A stretch of 18,396 bases of DNA from Promethearchaeota archaeon (GTDB lineage Archaea > Asgardarchaeota > Lokiarchaeia > Sigynarchaeales > SOKP01), in contig JAUXAJ010000073.1 of the NCBI GenBank assembly GCA_030620005.1, forward strand, positions 1 through 18,396. Direction: 5' to 3'. A program made the position numbers and the translations under genes. The notes beneath the pieces are model-generated. The model had not been told where the DNA came from, made no database searches, and saw only the letters and a program-made list of their open reading frames with translations. Below are positions 6,904 to 14,154 of this stretch, piece by piece. How positions within the stretch are numbered: the stretch's first letter is position 1; each line of letters opens with the position of its first letter.

Positions 6904-8433
6904 ATGACGAATATAACAGTGCATGATGGTGCTGACACGATTGGTGGAACTAAAATTTTCGTGGAAGAAAAAGGAAAAGGCGTATTTCTTGATTTTGGCA
7001 AGAATTTTAAGAAGTATGGCGCTTATTACCAAGATTTCTTGCGCGATAGAAGCTCCCGAGGGATAAACGACCTCATTCTTCTAAACTTAATACCTAAACT
7101 TAATATTTACCGAAAAGATTTGATACCTTCCGATTTGAGTTTATCGTCATATCCAAAATTAAACATTGACGCAGTAATTCTGAGTCACGCCCATCAAGAT
7201 CATTTTGGTAATATAGGATTGCTTGAATCTAATATACCAGTTGTTGCATCTCCAATTACCATTACTCTCCTGAAAGGAATACTTGACTCTTCTTATTCAA
7301 ACCTTAATATTGAAGTCGCTTACTTTTCAGAAAAAGAAGCCATTGACAATGATAAAAAAATTCTTAAAACCGTTAGGAAAGCAGATATTGGGAGAAATTT
7401 TTACAGCACAGTTAAAAGCTCTGAAGAACTCCGAGAATTCGTTACAGCTCAGGCTAAAAAAACCAAACCAATTGAAGGAGGGGGGATATTGGACTTAAAC
7501 AATTTACCTACTTCTTTTGAAATTAAATCTTTTGAAGTTGACCATTCAATATATGGCGCAACAGCATATATTCTTTCTGGTGATGTTTCAATAGCCTACA
7601 GTGGCGATTTTCGGCTTCACGGGAAAAACGCAGGTAAGAGTAAATTATTTGTAAATAGTGCAAAAGACGCTTCAATCTTGATAATGGAAGGAACTAGGGC
7701 TTCCAGAGAAAGTAGCCATATTGAATCAGAAGATATCGTGTTTAAAAATTGCCTAATAGCTGCTTCTGAGGCCAGTGATCTTGTCATTGCGAATTTTACT
7801 GGAAGGAATATAGAAAGACTAGAAATCTTTCAAGAGATAGCTACAAATATAGGTCGCAAGCTCGTCATAACCGCTAAAATTGCTTACTTGCTTAAAGCAC
7901 TTGATAAAGTTGATGGAAGCGATAGATTGAAAGATATACTTATATATAAAGAATTAAGCCCGTCAAAGAAATATTGGGAAAAATTAATGATTGGAAGTAA
8001 GGAAGAAAGCAATATCTATATAGATCCGAGTAAAATATCTGGTAATCCTAGCAACTATTTACTCTGTTTTTCCTTTTACGATATGAAACATATATTAGAC
8101 ATTAAACCAAAAAGTGGAACATATATTTACTCTTCAAGCGAAGCCTTTGACGAAGAAACTGAATTAGATTTTGTAAGATTCAACAATTGGCTTGAATATT
8201 TCGGCTTCAAAATTCATGGTTTTAAAATTGTCGAGGTAAAAGGACGGTTACAGCCAAGTTTCACGAAAGGTTATCACGCCTCTGGACATGTGGATAGAGA
8301 GAGCATTAGATGGACAATTGATACCATTGACCCTGATGTCGTCATACCGGTTCACACGAATAATCCTGGCTGGTTTGTTGAGAATTTTGAAAATGTAACC
8401 TTGTTAAAAAATGGTGAGACTCTATCGATATAG
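6904..8433 (+). CDS. Metallo-beta-lactamase/beta-CASP protein, RNase J-like, paralog B
   Basis: A 509-residue protein counted from ATG 6904; an in-frame TTG at 6889 would add five residues. The ATG is preferred because GTGAT, matching the 3' end of 16S rRNA, precedes it by four nt and the conserved fold begins at once (NITVHDGADTIGGTK). Motifs: HAHQDH (95-100), VDHS (H214), YSGDFR (D235), MEGT (E262), an FTGRNIERLEIF stretch like the SNxxR box of RNase J, YSSSEAFDEE, HASGH (458-462) and PVHT (482-485). All metal ligands of a beta-CASP hydrolase look present. Compared with paralog A it carries extra sequence between the HxHxDH loop and the VDH strand, with an EGGGILD turn. Probable RNA- or DNA-processing nuclease; substrate unknown. 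It ends 7 nt from the convergent gelsolin-like gene. Confidence 0.87.
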   Translation: MTNITVHDGADTIGGTKIFVEEKGKGVFLDFGKNFKKYGAYYQDFLRDRSSRGINDLILLNLIPKLNIYRKDLIPSDLSLSSYPKLNIDAVILSHAHQDHFGNIGLLESNIPVVASPITITLLKGILDSSYSNLNIEVAYFSEKEAIDNDKKILKTVRKADIGRNFYSTVKSSEELREFVTAQAKKTKPIEGGGILDLNNLPTSFEIKSFEVDHSIYGATAYILSGDVSIAYSGDFRLHGKNAGKSKLFVNSAKDASILIMEGTRASRESSHIESEDIVFKNCLIAASEASDLVIANFTGRNIERLEIFQEIATNIGRKLVITAKIAYLLKALDKVDGSDRLKDILIYKELSPSKKYWEKLMIGSKEESNIYIDPSKISGNPSNYLLCFSFYDMKHILDIKPKSGTYIYSSSEAFDEETELDFVRFNNWLEYFGFKIHGFKIVEVKGRLQPSFTKGYHASGHVDRESIRWTIDTIDPDVVIPVHTNNPGWFVENFENVTLLKNGETLSI

Positions 8434-8440
8434 AATACGA

Positions 8441-9214
8441 TTAATAAAAAATTCCTTTTTCCTTTTCAATAAATTTCGTATTTATTAGATAATCCATCTC
8501 AGCATTTAGCCAACATAATTCGTCGTACGTACTTGACGAATTAAACACTTCCTCTGCTTTTTCCATTATATCCCTTATTGAAGGCATTCGGAGATTTATC
8601 TTTTGAATCTTTTCTGCTAAAAACCAACACAGCTCGTTATATGTGTAGTTCTTTAACGAAAGATAATAAGCTCCGTCCCTAACTGTGGACTCAAAATTCT
8701 CTTCTTCAAGTGCTTCGGGTTCTTCACGTTCTTCAATCTCTTCTGATTTTTCAGCCAATTCAGGTTCTTTTTTTACTGTTTCTGGTTTTAATTTTCTGTA
8801 CTGATTGATTTGTATTAACCATTTTTCTAGATTCGTTTCCTCCTCGGCTTGAAGTATTTCCACTTCAACAGATTTACCTCGTCCAGTAGGTTCCTCCAAT
8901 TGAAATTCAGGTCTACGCTCAGTTGTTATACCTGGTTTCATCCCTATCTTCAAATCTTCCATCATTGCTAAAAACGAACCATATTCCTTATTCTGCTCTA
9001 CAATTAGTACCTTCGCTAAATTACCACGTTCTTTTTCTAATTCCTTTGATATTTCATCAATCATTACCCTTTTCTTAAAGGATACTTCTTGACCTACCCA
9101 AATATATATTGTACTTGTATCAGTATCGTCAATAAGATAAATCGCGTTTTCTATAAAGTCTATGTCGGCGATATTGATTAATTCTCCATTGTCATTAATA
9201 TTATAAAACAACAT
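8441..9214 (-). CDS. Gelsolin-like domain protein (Asgard eukaryote-like protein) with duplicated C-terminal motif
   Basis: A 257-residue protein in three parts. Residues 10-90 fit a gelsolin/villin repeat: IENAIYLIDD, IYIWVGQE, a helix rich in K/E, then KVLIVEQNKEYGSFLAMM. Residues 100-175 are a low-complexity acidic linker with runs of Glu. Residues 176-250 hold two copies of TY[ND]ELCWxxAE (191-201 and 229-239), each preceded by an [IV]RD helix. Gelsolin domains bind actin and calcium in eukaryotes; Asgard archaea encode gelsolin-like proteins that act on their own actins. ATG 9214 is chosen: a TATA-like box sits at about 9245-9260 and GGA lies seven nt ahead. The frame is open up to ATG 9328, but that would overlap the upstream gene and add a Lys/Phe/Ile-rich leader unlike the family. 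Function of the C-terminal module is unknown. Confidence 0.82.
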   Translation of the reverse strand: MLFYNINDNGELINIADIDFIENAIYLIDDTDTSTIYIWVGQEVSFKKRVMIDEISKELEKERGNLAKVLIVEQNKEYGSFLAMMEDLKIGMKPGITTERRPEFQLEEPTGRGKSVEVEILQAEEETNLEKWLIQINQYRKLKPETVKKEPELAEKSEEIEEREEPEALEEENFESTVRDGAYYLSLKNYTYNELCWFLAEKIQKINLRMPSIRDIMEKAEEVFNSSSTYDELCWLNAEMDYLINTKFIEKEKGIFY

Positions 9215-9242
9215 TGCAATTTCCAAAATAGTAAAATTTACT

Positions 9243-9262
9243 TTTAATATAAAAATAAATGG
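9243..9262 (-). promoter_or_regulatory. TATA-like promoter of the gelsolin-like gene
   Basis: Reading the minus strand, TTTATTTTTATATTAAAAG lies about 30-48 nt before the ATG at 9214. With standard spacing the transcript would start about 10 nt before the ATG, which supports the shorter start of this gene. Confidence 0.4.
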
Positions 9263-9312
9263 ATTAAAAGTTTTTAAATCTTTTTTGCTCTTTTTTTTCG
9301 AATTAAAATTTC

Positions 9313-9627
9313 TTAAGTCTGCCAACAATAAATGTTAAGATCAATCGAGCCGTAATCATTAAATACGATGCTTTCATTTTCCAGTAGCTTTATTTGAAGT
9401 TCACGACCTCGATAAGGAGGCAATGAAATGCGACCCTTGCTGTTTATGACTCGATGCCAAGGTAAGTTATCTTTTTTTGAACAAGAATGTAATATCCAGG
9501 ATACCTGCCTTGCAGCACGAGGATTGCCGGCAAGAGCGGCAATTTGACCGTAAGTTGCAACCTTTCCGAGTGGTATCTGCTTAATCAGTTCTTTTACTTG
9601 ATGAGAAAACGAAGAGGTCATGTTCAT
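9313..9627 (-). CDS. atl: Alkyltransferase-like protein (ATL), MGMT fold without acceptor cysteine
   Basis: A 104-residue single-domain member of the O6-alkylguanine-DNA alkyltransferase family. It shows the helix-turn-helix nucleotide-flipping Tyr (TYGQIA, Y26), the Arg finger (RAARQV, R40) and the active-site loop, which reads PWHRV (56-60): the alkyl-accepting Cys of PCHRV is replaced by Trp. This is the signature of ATL proteins, which bind O6-alkylguanine without repairing it and hand the lesion to nucleotide excision repair. The usual N-terminal MGMT domain is absent, as expected for ATLs. ATG 9627 opens the frame, but Met3 (9621) fits a leaderless transcript from the TTATAT box at 9641-9650. 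It lies upstream of the gelsolin-like gene on the same strand, probably by chance. Confidence 0.9.
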   Translation of the reverse strand: MNMTSSFSHQVKELIKQIPLGKVATYGQIAALAGNPRAARQVSWILHSCSKKDNLPWHRVINSKGRISLPPYRGRELQIKLLENESIVFNDYGSIDLNIYCWQT

Positions 9628-9640
9628 TTTACATTAGTTA

Positions 9641-9650
9641 TATGATATAA
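9641..9650 (-). promoter_or_regulatory. TATA-like box of the alkyltransferase-like gene
   Basis: Minus-strand TTATATCATA lies about 20-25 nt ahead of the two candidate Met codons at 9627 and 9621. The short distance implies a leaderless or nearly leaderless mRNA. Confidence 0.4.
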
Positions 9651-9670
9651 TCCATTTTAGTCCGTTTTTA

Positions 9671-10843
9671 TTAAATTCGCCTGATTTCTCCATCTTTAAT
9701 AACATATCTTTCAGCTATTAAATTTGGATTCTCCCTTATTTTTTCGTATATAGATTTTTCAATTTGTTTTGAAGCTTCAAGGATTTTATGTAATGGTTTT
9801 TCCCCAATTGCCATTTGTGCCAATTCAGTGATATAATACGATTCAATATTCTTATCTGAGGCGTGTTTAGATAATGTAGTGAGGCAACCCGTACATATGT
9901 GAGCAATTATGTCTGCGTTTACATCTTCAGCTTCAGAAACTCTCTTCTTTGCCATTTTCCTTCCTAAGGATCTATTTCTTATTATAAGCGGAGCACTGCA
10001 ACATAGAGATTTTTCTTTATTATGTTTCATTTCCACGACTTCTGCCCCTATAATTTCGAGAAACTCCCTAGGACTGTTGTATATTTTTTTATCCAAACTT
10101 CTCCAGGGACATGGGTCTTGAAAAGTTATTCTTTGATTGATTTTATTTTTGAATTCTAATTCGCCCTCATGATACTTTTCGACAAAATAATCGATGATGT
10201 TTTGACATTCGATATCGTATCCTTCTATAATTAAGGGATAAACACCTTTCATCATTTTTTCACATTCAGGACAGAAAGAGATAAGTTTTTTTACCCCGAG
10301 CTTTTCAAATTTTCCAATAAGTTCAATACCTTTTATTCTTGCTTCATTTTCACCGAAACTGCCATGAACATAACCGTTGCAGCAATATTTCATTCCTCCT
10401 ACTAAGGGCAAACCCTCTAATAATTTAGTTTTAGCTAGATCAGGAAAAATGTATGGAAGACCACAACCTATATAAAACATTGCTTCACTTTTTGGTGGAT
10501 TCGTGTATTTTTCTATATCCGGCTTTTTCTTTTCAGTGTCAATCTCTAAACCGATAGACATTAGATTATGAGGGATCTCCTCGGTTATAAGCGACAAACT
10601 TGCCACGCCTTTTTGGCGATTTTTTTTTAATCGTATTTCCCTTCTAAGTTCGAATGGATTTGAATGTGTTGGACAAATTATATTACAGTACGAGCAATAT
10701 GTACAGTTTTTAATTATTTTCCTGGAACTTCTCGTTTCAATCATTTTAGAAATCTCCTCCTTGGCTTTTTCCATCGGTAACTGCAAAAAAGGACACTGTG
10801 CAAGACAATTACCACACCGCTGACAAGTTTTTTCGTTAAACAA
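9671..10843 (-). CDS. HdrD/GlpC-like (Fe-S)-binding oxidoreductase subunit
   Basis: A 390-residue cytosolic protein with an N-terminal two-cluster ferredoxin domain (Cys 7/10/13/17 and 47/50/53/57, both ending CP) and two CCG cysteine-rich modules. CCG module 1 has C127, CC154-155 and CPEC 191-194; module 2 has DPC245, CC281-282 and CTGC 317-320. This layout is that of heterodisulfide reductase subunit D and of GlpC/LutA-type subunits, in which CCG modules bind noncubane [4Fe-4S] clusters and act on disulfides or pass electrons to a membrane or flavin partner. No partner subunit (HdrE, GlpA or flavin dehydrogenase) is next to it; the divergent flavoprotein at 11123 is a possible but unproven partner. 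The start is TTG, preceded by AAAGGT at good ribosome-binding distance; no ATG or GTG is available before the upstream stop. Confidence 0.88.
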   Translation of the reverse strand: MFNEKTCQRCGNCLAQCPFLQLPMEKAKEEISKMIETRSSRKIIKNCTYCSYCNIICPTHSNPFELRREIRLKKNRQKGVASLSLITEEIPHNLMSIGLEIDTEKKKPDIEKYTNPPKSEAMFYIGCGLPYIFPDLAKTKLLEGLPLVGGMKYCCNGYVHGSFGENEARIKGIELIGKFEKLGVKKLISFCPECEKMMKGVYPLIIEGYDIECQNIIDYFVEKYHEGELEFKNKINQRITFQDPCPWRSLDKKIYNSPREFLEIIGAEVVEMKHNKEKSLCCSAPLIIRNRSLGRKMAKKRVSEAEDVNADIIAHICTGCLTTLSKHASDKNIESYYITELAQMAIGEKPLHKILEASKQIEKSIYEKIRENPNLIAERYVIKDGEIRRI

Positions 10844-11122
10844 GTTAATTACCTTTAAAATTCCCTTTTTTCAAGTTTCTTAATAATATTTCAAACTAGA
10901 AATGAATAATATAAGTTAATCTTCAGTACAATTTAATTAATATTTATTTTATCATGTTTAAGAATTCAATTTAATTAAATCAAAAAACTGATGAATATGA
11001 ATTAAGTGCTATTATTGTCGCTATTAATGGCTTACTACTATAGTCAAAATTTCAAAATTACAAATTTTAATTAGAAATAATCTGCTTATTTATTACATTA
11101 AGTGTACTAGATTTGATTAAAA
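10844..11122. promoter_or_regulatory. Divergent intergenic region with direct repeats
   Basis: A 279-nt, very AT-rich gap between the Fe-S protein and the flavoprotein. A 12-nt direct repeat CAATTTAATTAA occurs at 10929-10940 and 10967-10978, and A/T-rich imperfect inverted sequence lies near 11044-11070. TATA-like stretches occur at about 10905-10916 for the minus gene and about 11087-11097 for the plus gene. No ORF or RNA gene was recognised. Confidence 0.35.
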
Positions 11123-12232
11123 ATGAATAATGAATTTGACGTAATTGTTGTTGGAGCTGGTCCAGGGGGATCCTTTGCAGCGAAAGTAGCTGCCGAGAAT
11201 GGGTTCTCAACGTGCGTGCTTGAAAAAGAAGTGCTCAACGAGAAAGGTCGATACAAAGCGTGTGGTGGGGCTATTGCGTGGGAGTTAGTAGAAGAAATTG
11301 ATTACCCAGAAGATAAAATTGCAAGAGCTATAGAATCGTTAGAACTCCACCACGTAGATGGTGAAGAATATTCTAAAAAAGGAAAAGGTGCGGTAATATG
11401 GCGTAGCATTTTTGATAAGTTTCTGACTAACATGGCTGTTGAAAGCGGGGCGAAACTTAAAGAAGGTGAATTGCTGATTAACATTGAGAAACTTGAGCAT
11501 TTCTACAAAATTACCACTAAGAAAGGATCCTACAGCGCCAAATACGTGATAGCTGCTGATGGTGCCACTTCTCAGACTTTAAAAATCTTGAAATGGCCCT
11601 ATTTTGATAAAACAAGTATAATCTTAACGATTACGAAAGAAATGAGAACAACTAAAGAAAGCATTGAAAAAATTTTAGGAAAAGAATCTGTTCATTTGTT
11701 TTTTGGCGTTAAAAATCTTGTTCCTATCGGTTATGCGTGGTTATTTCCGAAATCTGAAGTAATTACAGTTGGTTGGGGGAATCAAATTAACTTGATAAAA
11801 AATTCAAGGGAAGAATTCAACAAATTTACTGATTTACCATTTGTTAAAGAAGCGTTAAAAAATTCAAAAATGGAAATCTTCAAACCTCATCTAATCCCTG
11901 TTGGAGTAAGACCTAAATTTTACGAGGACAATGTATTTGCCGTAGGAGATGCGGGAGGTTTTGTCGATCCGATTAGCGGCAAGGGCATACCATACGCAAT
12001 GATGTCAGGACAATTAGCAATAGAAGCGATAATGACTTGCGTAAAAAGAGATAAACTAGATAAATTAGGGATGGTTTACGAAAAAAATTTGGACAAAAAA
12101 TTTCTTAAAATCTTAAAGGTCAAGAGAGTCGCACGAGACAGGATATTTGAAAGCGACGAAAATTTAAAGAAATTTTTGTCTCTATGGGAAAATCATCGAA
12201 GCTCAGAAATTGTCAGCAGGGGGCTTATTTAG
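11123..12232 (+). CDS. Geranylgeranyl reductase family FAD-dependent oxidoreductase
   Basis: A 369-residue flavoprotein with the dinucleotide-binding GAGPGG (11-16), a KACGG motif (46-49 region), ADGATS (145-150), the YAWLFP...VGWG strands (204-219) and the FAD-binding GDAGGFVDPISGKGI (275-289). These are the signatures of the geranylgeranyl reductase family. In archaea such enzymes saturate the isoprenoid chains of di-geranylgeranylglycerol lipids; other members reduce chlorophyll or quinone side chains. Membrane association through the substrate is likely, though no transmembrane helix is present. The start is ATG, with no ribosome site. T-rich sequence follows the stop. Since archaea often carry several paralogs, a lipid role is probable but not certain. 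Confidence 0.9.
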   Translation: MNNEFDVIVVGAGPGGSFAAKVAAENGFSTCVLEKEVLNEKGRYKACGGAIAWELVEEIDYPEDKIARAIESLELHHVDGEEYSKKGKGAVIWRSIFDKFLTNMAVESGAKLKEGELLINIEKLEHFYKITTKKGSYSAKYVIAADGATSQTLKILKWPYFDKTSIILTITKEMRTTKESIEKILGKESVHLFFGVKNLVPIGYAWLFPKSEVITVGWGNQINLIKNSREEFNKFTDLPFVKEALKNSKMEIFKPHLIPVGVRPKFYEDNVFAVGDAGGFVDPISGKGIPYAMMSGQLAIEAIMTCVKRDKLDKLGMVYEKNLDKKFLKILKVKRVARDRIFESDENLKKFLSLWENHRSSEIVSRGLI

Positions 12233-12249
12233 TCTATATCTCCGAGACC

Positions 12250-12298
12250 TTTTTTGGTTTATTTAAGAGGCTCGTTTCGATCCATGCGCCCATTTTTT
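12250..12298 (+). terminator. T-tract terminator after the flavoprotein gene
   Basis: Two runs of six T (12250-12255 and 12293-12298) follow the stop. Complementary CGAG and CTCG flank the first run (about 12243 and 12271), but a convincing hairpin is not evident. Position and composition fit an archaeal terminator. Confidence 0.3.
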
Positions 12299-12476
12299 AA
12301 CTACTTAAAAAAATACCAATATAGTAATAATTTCATTTTTTTTTGATCTAATACTATTGAATATTAATAAAATAACGGATGGAAAGTTAAAGATAATAAT
12401 GAAAAAATCAATAGGATTAAAAGCTCAGTTCATATCCATTAAAAGATATAATATTACCCATTTTAAAGGTTCAAAG

Positions 12477-13265
12477 ATGGATTCATTCTCAAAAATTCTT
12501 CCTAATCTCGTAAAAGGTATTCAGAAAGCTAAAAAGGATTATGAAATTGAACTTGACAAGCACGCAGAAGGCGAGAAACTTGCTTCTAAAGAATTTTGGG
12601 ACGGGATTATTGATAAATCAAGCTCGTTAGGTATTGACCTCATTGGATTTGCTCCAGTGGACGAGAATTTTATCTTTGAAAAGGATCAAACTACTGGCAT
12701 TGAATATTTATACAATAATGGAATTGTTTTAGGAATGGAGATGAATTTCGAAGCCATAGATACTGCGCCAGGACCTGATGCTGGCTTGGAAGCTCAACGC
12801 ATATATGCGAAGTTAGGTATTGCCACGAATAAATTGGCAGATTTCATCCGTTCTAAGGGTTATGGGGCAATCGCGTGTCATCCTCTCGGTGGACCTATTC
12901 TCTACCCAGCAATGGCAAAAAAAGCAGGTTTAGGAGAAATAGGAAGACAAGGGCTCTTGATCACCAAAAAATTTGGTCCAAGACAGAGACTCTCCTTGAT
13001 TGCAACAAACGCATGGCCCCTTCCTGAAAAGCCTCGTGAAAATCTTAAGATCTCTGAATTCTGTGAGAAATGTGGAAAATGTATTAGAATGTGTCCAGTT
13101 AACGCAATCTTGGAAGAACCAGTTGTTAACGAAAATGGAACACTAACTCGAATTGACTCAAGCAAATGCTTTGAATATTTTTACCAGACTGCTGGATGCT
13201 CGGTATGCATTAAAACGTGTCCCTTTCACGAGATTGGATACGAAAAAGTATTTAAAGAAAACTAA
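12477..13265 (+). CDS. Reductive dehalogenase / epoxyqueuosine reductase-like Fe-S protein
   Basis: A 262-residue protein counted from ATG 12477. The core GYGAIACHPLGG and AGLGEIGRQGLLI followed by FGPRQRLSLIATN matches the corrinoid-binding fold shared by RdhA reductive dehalogenases and QueG. It is followed by two [4Fe-4S] sites: Cys 196/199/202/206 (CEKCGKCIRMCP) and 231/241/244/248. There is no Tat signal, so the protein is cytosolic and not a respiratory RdhA of the classical type; it is also shorter than QueG. Whether corrinoid is bound cannot be read here. ATG 12477 is favoured because AAAGGT precedes it by six nt and a TATAATATT box lies 25 nt ahead; the frame is open upstream to ATG 12399 and TTG 12357. 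The downstream flavodoxin may supply electrons. Confidence 0.8.
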   Translation: MDSFSKILPNLVKGIQKAKKDYEIELDKHAEGEKLASKEFWDGIIDKSSSLGIDLIGFAPVDENFIFEKDQTTGIEYLYNNGIVLGMEMNFEAIDTAPGPDAGLEAQRIYAKLGIATNKLADFIRSKGYGAIACHPLGGPILYPAMAKKAGLGEIGRQGLLITKKFGPRQRLSLIATNAWPLPEKPRENLKISEFCEKCGKCIRMCPVNAILEEPVVNENGTLTRIDSSKCFEYFYQTAGCSVCIKTCPFHEIGYEKVFKEN

Positions 13266-13342
13266 CCTCCTAATAATAGTCATGAGATTCATCATTAAAT
13301 ATGTGTAAAAAAAATTAACGATAAAAATGAGATGATTTATTA

Positions 13343-13816
13343 ATGACCAAGGTACTAGTCGTGTATTATTCCCGCACGGGAAATACTGAAAAGATGGCAA
13401 AAGTCATTGCAGAAACAATTGAAGGAGAAAATATTGAAGTCACGTGCAAAAAAGTTGAAGATACCGATCCAAGCGAACTTTTAGATGTTGACGGCGTGAT
13501 TATTGGCTCTCCAACTTACTATGGAAACATGGCAGCGGAAATAAAAAAGTTTATAGACAAGAGCGTCTCACTTCACGGCAAACTTGACGGCAAAATCGGT
13601 GCTGCGTTTGCATCAGCTGGTATTACCGGACACGAAACAACCGTTATAAGCATCCTAGAAGCATTGCTGGTTCACGGAATGATAATCCAGGGCAACCCAG
13701 ACGGACAACATTACGGCGCCACTTCTATTGGTAGCTTTAATAAACGAGATGCCCATTGGTGCGAACAATTCGGAAAACGGGTTGCTAAATTGGTGAAGTT
13801 AATCTCAAAGAATTAA
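13343..13816 (+). CDS. Flavodoxin / WrbA-like NAD(P)H:quinone oxidoreductase family protein
   Basis: A 157-residue single-domain flavodoxin-fold protein. The FMN phosphate loop is SRTGNT (10-15), the second loop is GSPTYYGNMA, and a third, GITGHETT, follows FASA. The SPTYYGNM loop and FASAGITGHETT stretch are closest to WrbA and related NAD(P)H:quinone reductases or arsenic-resistance flavoproteins, although WrbA is usually near 200 residues, so a plain electron-transfer flavodoxin is equally possible. The start is ATG; GAGATGATT upstream is a weak ribosome-site match. It lies 77 nt behind the reductive-dehalogenase-like gene on the same strand, between two iron-sulfur proteins, which suggests electron transfer among them. 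Confidence 0.88.
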   Translation: MTKVLVVYYSRTGNTEKMAKVIAETIEGENIEVTCKKVEDTDPSELLDVDGVIIGSPTYYGNMAAEIKKFIDKSVSLHGKLDGKIGAAFASAGITGHETTVISILEALLVHGMIIQGNPDGQHYGATSIGSFNKRDAHWCEQFGKRVAKLVKLISKN

Positions 13817-14154
13817 AGAAAGAATTGAAAAATAAACCTAAAAGCGATCAAAGCAGGAGTAATTAAATGCACTGTGTTAAAACCTTCCGTAAAAGAAAAA
13901 ATGAAAAATTTAATCGCACGATACTCCTTGTCCAAAATCAAAAGAAAAGAAACTTTTTTAAAAATTTAGTGAAAGCAAAACCATCTCATTAATTATTCAC
14001 GATAATACTTCACGTTTTTAAAGAAATTGGAAATATTCTCACCAAAAAAGAATATAATTTATAAAAAATAATTCTTATCACGACCATGTATTTTGTTTTG
14101 ACATGCTTTTATTATTAATTAAATTAAAAAAAAAAATCAAGAAAAAGAGTAAAA
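13817..14154. other. 338-nt intergenic stretch with one small candidate ORF
   Basis: AT-rich gap between the flavodoxin and the ferredoxin-type gene. It holds the small ORF at 13867-13992 and a TATA-like TTATAAAAAATAATTC at about 14059-14074 that could drive the downstream gene. No RNA gene, repeat or mobile element was recognised. Confidence 0.5.
13867..13992 (+). CDS. Candidate small basic protein, 41 residues
   Basis: A short ATG-to-TAA frame preceded by AGGAG at 13855-13859, seven nt before the start; this is one of the clearest Shine-Dalgarno matches in the window. The peptide is strongly basic, with many Lys and Arg and a short hydrophobic TILLV core, and one Cys. It lies 50 nt behind the flavodoxin and could be co-transcribed. 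No family is recognised. Such a short frame in AT-rich DNA may be chance; only the ribosome site argues for it. Confidence 0.3.
   Translation: MHCVKTFRKRKNEKFNRTILLVQNQKKRNFFKNLVKAKPSH

Noticed and set aside
9215..9328. N-terminal extension of the gelsolin-like protein to ATG 9328
   Set aside because: It would overlap the upstream gene by 16 nt, adds a Lys/Phe/Ile-rich leader typical of translated AT-rich spacer, and runs through the likely TATA box near 9250.
9313..9627. Active O6-methylguanine-DNA methyltransferase
   Set aside because: The active-site loop is PWHRV, lacking the alkyl-acceptor Cys.
12233..12356. Structured small RNA in the gap after the flavoprotein
   Set aside because: Locally higher GC and CGAG/CTCG complementarity were noticed, but no stable hairpin or known RNA signature could be built.
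12357..12476. Longer N-terminus of the reductive-dehalogenase-like protein (TTG 12357 or ATG 12399)
   Set aside because: The added residues look like spacer translation and a TATA-like box (about 12445-12453) and AAAGGT fall inside it; not excluded outright.
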